A stretch of DNA of 6,244 nt from DASPTB01 sp035623615. Its GTDB lineage: Bacteria > Actinomycetota > UBA4738. Positions 5,076-6,244 of the stretch are shown one piece after another. The stretch covers positions 1-6,244 of the forward strand of contig DASPTB010000013.1 in assembly GCA_035623615.1 (NCBI GenBank), written 5' to 3'. Position numbers and translations under genes: made by a program. The notes under the pieces were generated by a model. That model saw nothing but the letters and a program-made list of their open reading frames with translations, was not told where the DNA came from and did not search any database. Every line of letters starts with the position of its first letter. Positions within the stretch are counted from its first letter, which is position 1.

Positions 5076-6019
5076 GAGCCCTCCCGTTCCTCTCCAAGGT
5101 ATCGGATCAGGCCGTCCAGCGCGCCGATGGCGCCCACCTGCCCGACGGGGAACCACCGGATTCTCGGGTCCCGGCGGAACCAGGCAAGCTGGCGGCGCGC
5201 GAGCGCTTTGGTGCGGCGCGTGGTTCGAGCGGCGGCCTCCTCCACCGACAGACGCCCCTCCAGGCACCCGAGCGCCTCCGCATACCCGATGGCCTGCGTC
5301 GACGTGATGAAACGCCTTGGTCCCGAGCCGGTCTCGACGAGCCGGGCCGTCTCGGCCAGGAGGCCGGGCATCATGGCCGAGACGCGACGCTCGATCCGTT
5401 CGTGCAGGACCGCCCGGGGCACCTCGATCCCGGCGGCCCGAACGTGCTCCGCGGGGTAGCGCTCCCAGTCCGCGGCGAACGTGGAGAAAGCGCGACCGGT
5501 GACGCCGGCCACCTCGAGCGCACGGACGGTTCTGCGGACGTTCGACGGCTCGATGCGGCCGGCGGCGACGGGGTCGAGCTCGGCAAGCCGCCGGTACATG
5601 GCGTCGGGACCGAGCGCGCTCGCCTCGGCCTCGAGGAGCCCCCGGGTTTCGGGTTCCGTAGCGGGGAACCGCAGTCCGTCGACGACCGCGCGGAAGTACA
5701 GGCCCGAGCCGCCGACCAGCAGGGGCAGGGCCCCGCCCGCGCGAACGTCGTCGATTGCGCAGACGGCGAGCCGCCCGAACTCCGCAACCGAGAACGGTTC
5801 GGCGGGATCGACCACATCCAGCAGGTGATGAGGGACGGCGGCCCGCTCGGCCGGGGTCGGCTTCGCGGTACCGACGTCCATCCCGCGGTACACGACCATG
5901 GAGTCGATCGACACGATCTCGGCGCCGAGTGCCCGCGCGAGCGGGATCGAGGCTTCCGTCTTGCCGCACGCGGTGGGGCCGACGAGCGCGAGCGGCCGGT
6001 TCCGGGGCGTCGAGCTCAC
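5072..6019 (-). CDS. miaA: tRNA dimethylallyltransferase MiaA
   Basis: MiaA transfers the dimethylallyl group to N6 of A37 in tRNAs reading UNN codons (EC 2.5.1.75), the substrate step for MiaB. The 315-residue product has the P-loop GPTACGKT (14-21), the D39-containing IDSMVVYRGMDVGTAKP (38-54), GGSGLYFRAV (103-112), a tRNA-contacting helical insert in the middle, ITSTQAIGYAE (238-248) and the C-terminal RRQLAWFRRDPRIRW (275-289). In the IDSM motif the common Gln is replaced by V42. The start is GTG at 6019; with no purine-rich Shine-Dalgarno it relies on the four-base GTGA overlap with the end of miaB. The stop overlaps dapF in the same way. Length and motifs are normal for the family. Confidence 0.97.
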   Translation of the reverse strand: MSSTPRNRPLALVGPTACGKTEASIPLARALGAEIVSIDSMVVYRGMDVGTAKPTPAERAAVPHHLLDVVDPAEPFSVAEFGRLAVCAIDDVRAGGALPLLVGGSGLYFRAVVDGLRFPATEPETRGLLEAEASALGPDAMYRRLAELDPVAAGRIEPSNVRRTVRALEVAGVTGRAFSTFAADWERYPAEHVRAAGIEVPRAVLHERIERRVSAMMPGLLAETARLVETGSGPRRFITSTQAIGYAEALGCLEGRLSVEEAAARTTRRTKALARRQLAWFRRDPRIRWFPVGQVGAIGALDGLIRYLGEEREGS

Positions 6020-6244
6020 CCCGGGGCGGCGGTCGCGAGGGGGACCGGCGCGGAATCCTCGGCGGGGCCGCCCGGCGCCTCGGTACGGGGACCGTCCGTG
6101 CCGCGGGCGGACTCCGCCGTCAGGTGGTGAGGGTGCGCCTCGCGCACGCGCGCCTGCAGGAAGGTGCCGGGGACATCGCTCCCGGCGAGGTGAACCAGCT
6201 TGTTCGTACGCGTCCGTCCCCGGAGGTTCCCCTTGCGACCGTCG
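6016..6244 (-). CDS. miaB: tRNA-2-methylthio-N6-dimethylallyladenosine synthase MiaB, C-terminal part (partial)
   Basis: Only the last 75 codons lie in the window; the gene enters from the right edge, its first complete codon being 6243-6241. Residues 1-41 of the fragment, including GRTRTNKLVHLAG (9-21), GTFLQARVREAHPHHLT (26-42), resemble the end of the MiaB TRAM domain, which binds tRNA. The radical-SAM and Fe-S domains lie outside. After the expected end at about residue 42 comes a tail of some 33 residues rich in Pro, Ala, Gly and Glu. MiaB adds a methylthio group to the base MiaA has prenylated, and adjacency of the two genes supports the call. The related RimO or MtaB families share the TRAM domain, but HHL near the end and miaA next door favour MiaB. 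Its TGA lies within the miaA GTGA overlap. Confidence 0.86.
   Translation of the reverse strand, partial: DGRKGNLRGRTRTNKLVHLAGSDVPGTFLQARVREAHPHHLTAESARGTDGPRTEAPGGPAEDSAPVPLATAAPG

Noticed and set aside
2739..5459. A 906-codon open frame on the + strand, antisense to hflX, dapL, dapF and miaA
   Set aside because: Stop codons are rare in DNA this GC-rich. The product is Arg/Asp/Gly-rich without recognisable motifs, and the opposite strand holds four clear family members over the same stretch.
5076..5969. Long N-terminal extension of DapF through miaA
   Set aside because: DapF proteins start at the KISKYHGTGNDF motif; the upstream part is a shadow of miaA.

Overview
The window is high-GC DNA carrying eight protein-coding genes, seven complete and one cut by the right edge. 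Gene content and order match the conserved actinobacterial block that in Mycobacterium tuberculosis runs nrdR / LysM gene / lexA and then hflX / dapF / miaA / miaB (compared from memory). The source is therefore most likely an Actinomycetota genome. The presence of an LL-diaminopimelate aminotransferase gene rather than the usual succinylase genes hints at a lineage outside the well-studied classes; that placement is inference.

Left part (1-1659): an SOS and deoxynucleotide-control module. lexA reads rightward. A small membrane LysM protein resembling the SOS division inhibitors YneA, DivS and Rv2719c, followed by nrdR, reads leftward. The 120-base divergent spacer (925-1044) holds two 16-bp SOS boxes, one matching the perfect palindrome. 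One box fills the spacer between the -35 and -10 of the LysM gene; the other overlaps the likely -35 of lexA. The 101-base gap before nrdR (503-603) holds a second good promoter and a NrdR-box-like site, so nrdR may escape pure SOS control.

Right part (1678-6244): a compact leftward operon miaB-miaA-dapF-dapL-hflX. miaB/miaA and miaA/dapF overlap by GTGA, dapF and dapL are 12 bases apart, and dapL and hflX 26 bases apart. MiaB and MiaA modify A37 of tRNAs reading UNN codons. DapL and DapF catalyse two consecutive steps from tetrahydrodipicolinate to meso-diaminopimelate, for lysine and peptidoglycan. HflX is a ribosome-associated GTPase. The operon converges on lexA with only 18 bases between the stop codons and no clear terminator.

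No tRNA, rRNA, insertion sequence, CRISPR array or prophage gene was seen. This is core chromosome; the interest lies in the regulatory sequence and in the dapL insertion, not in a new defence or mobile system.
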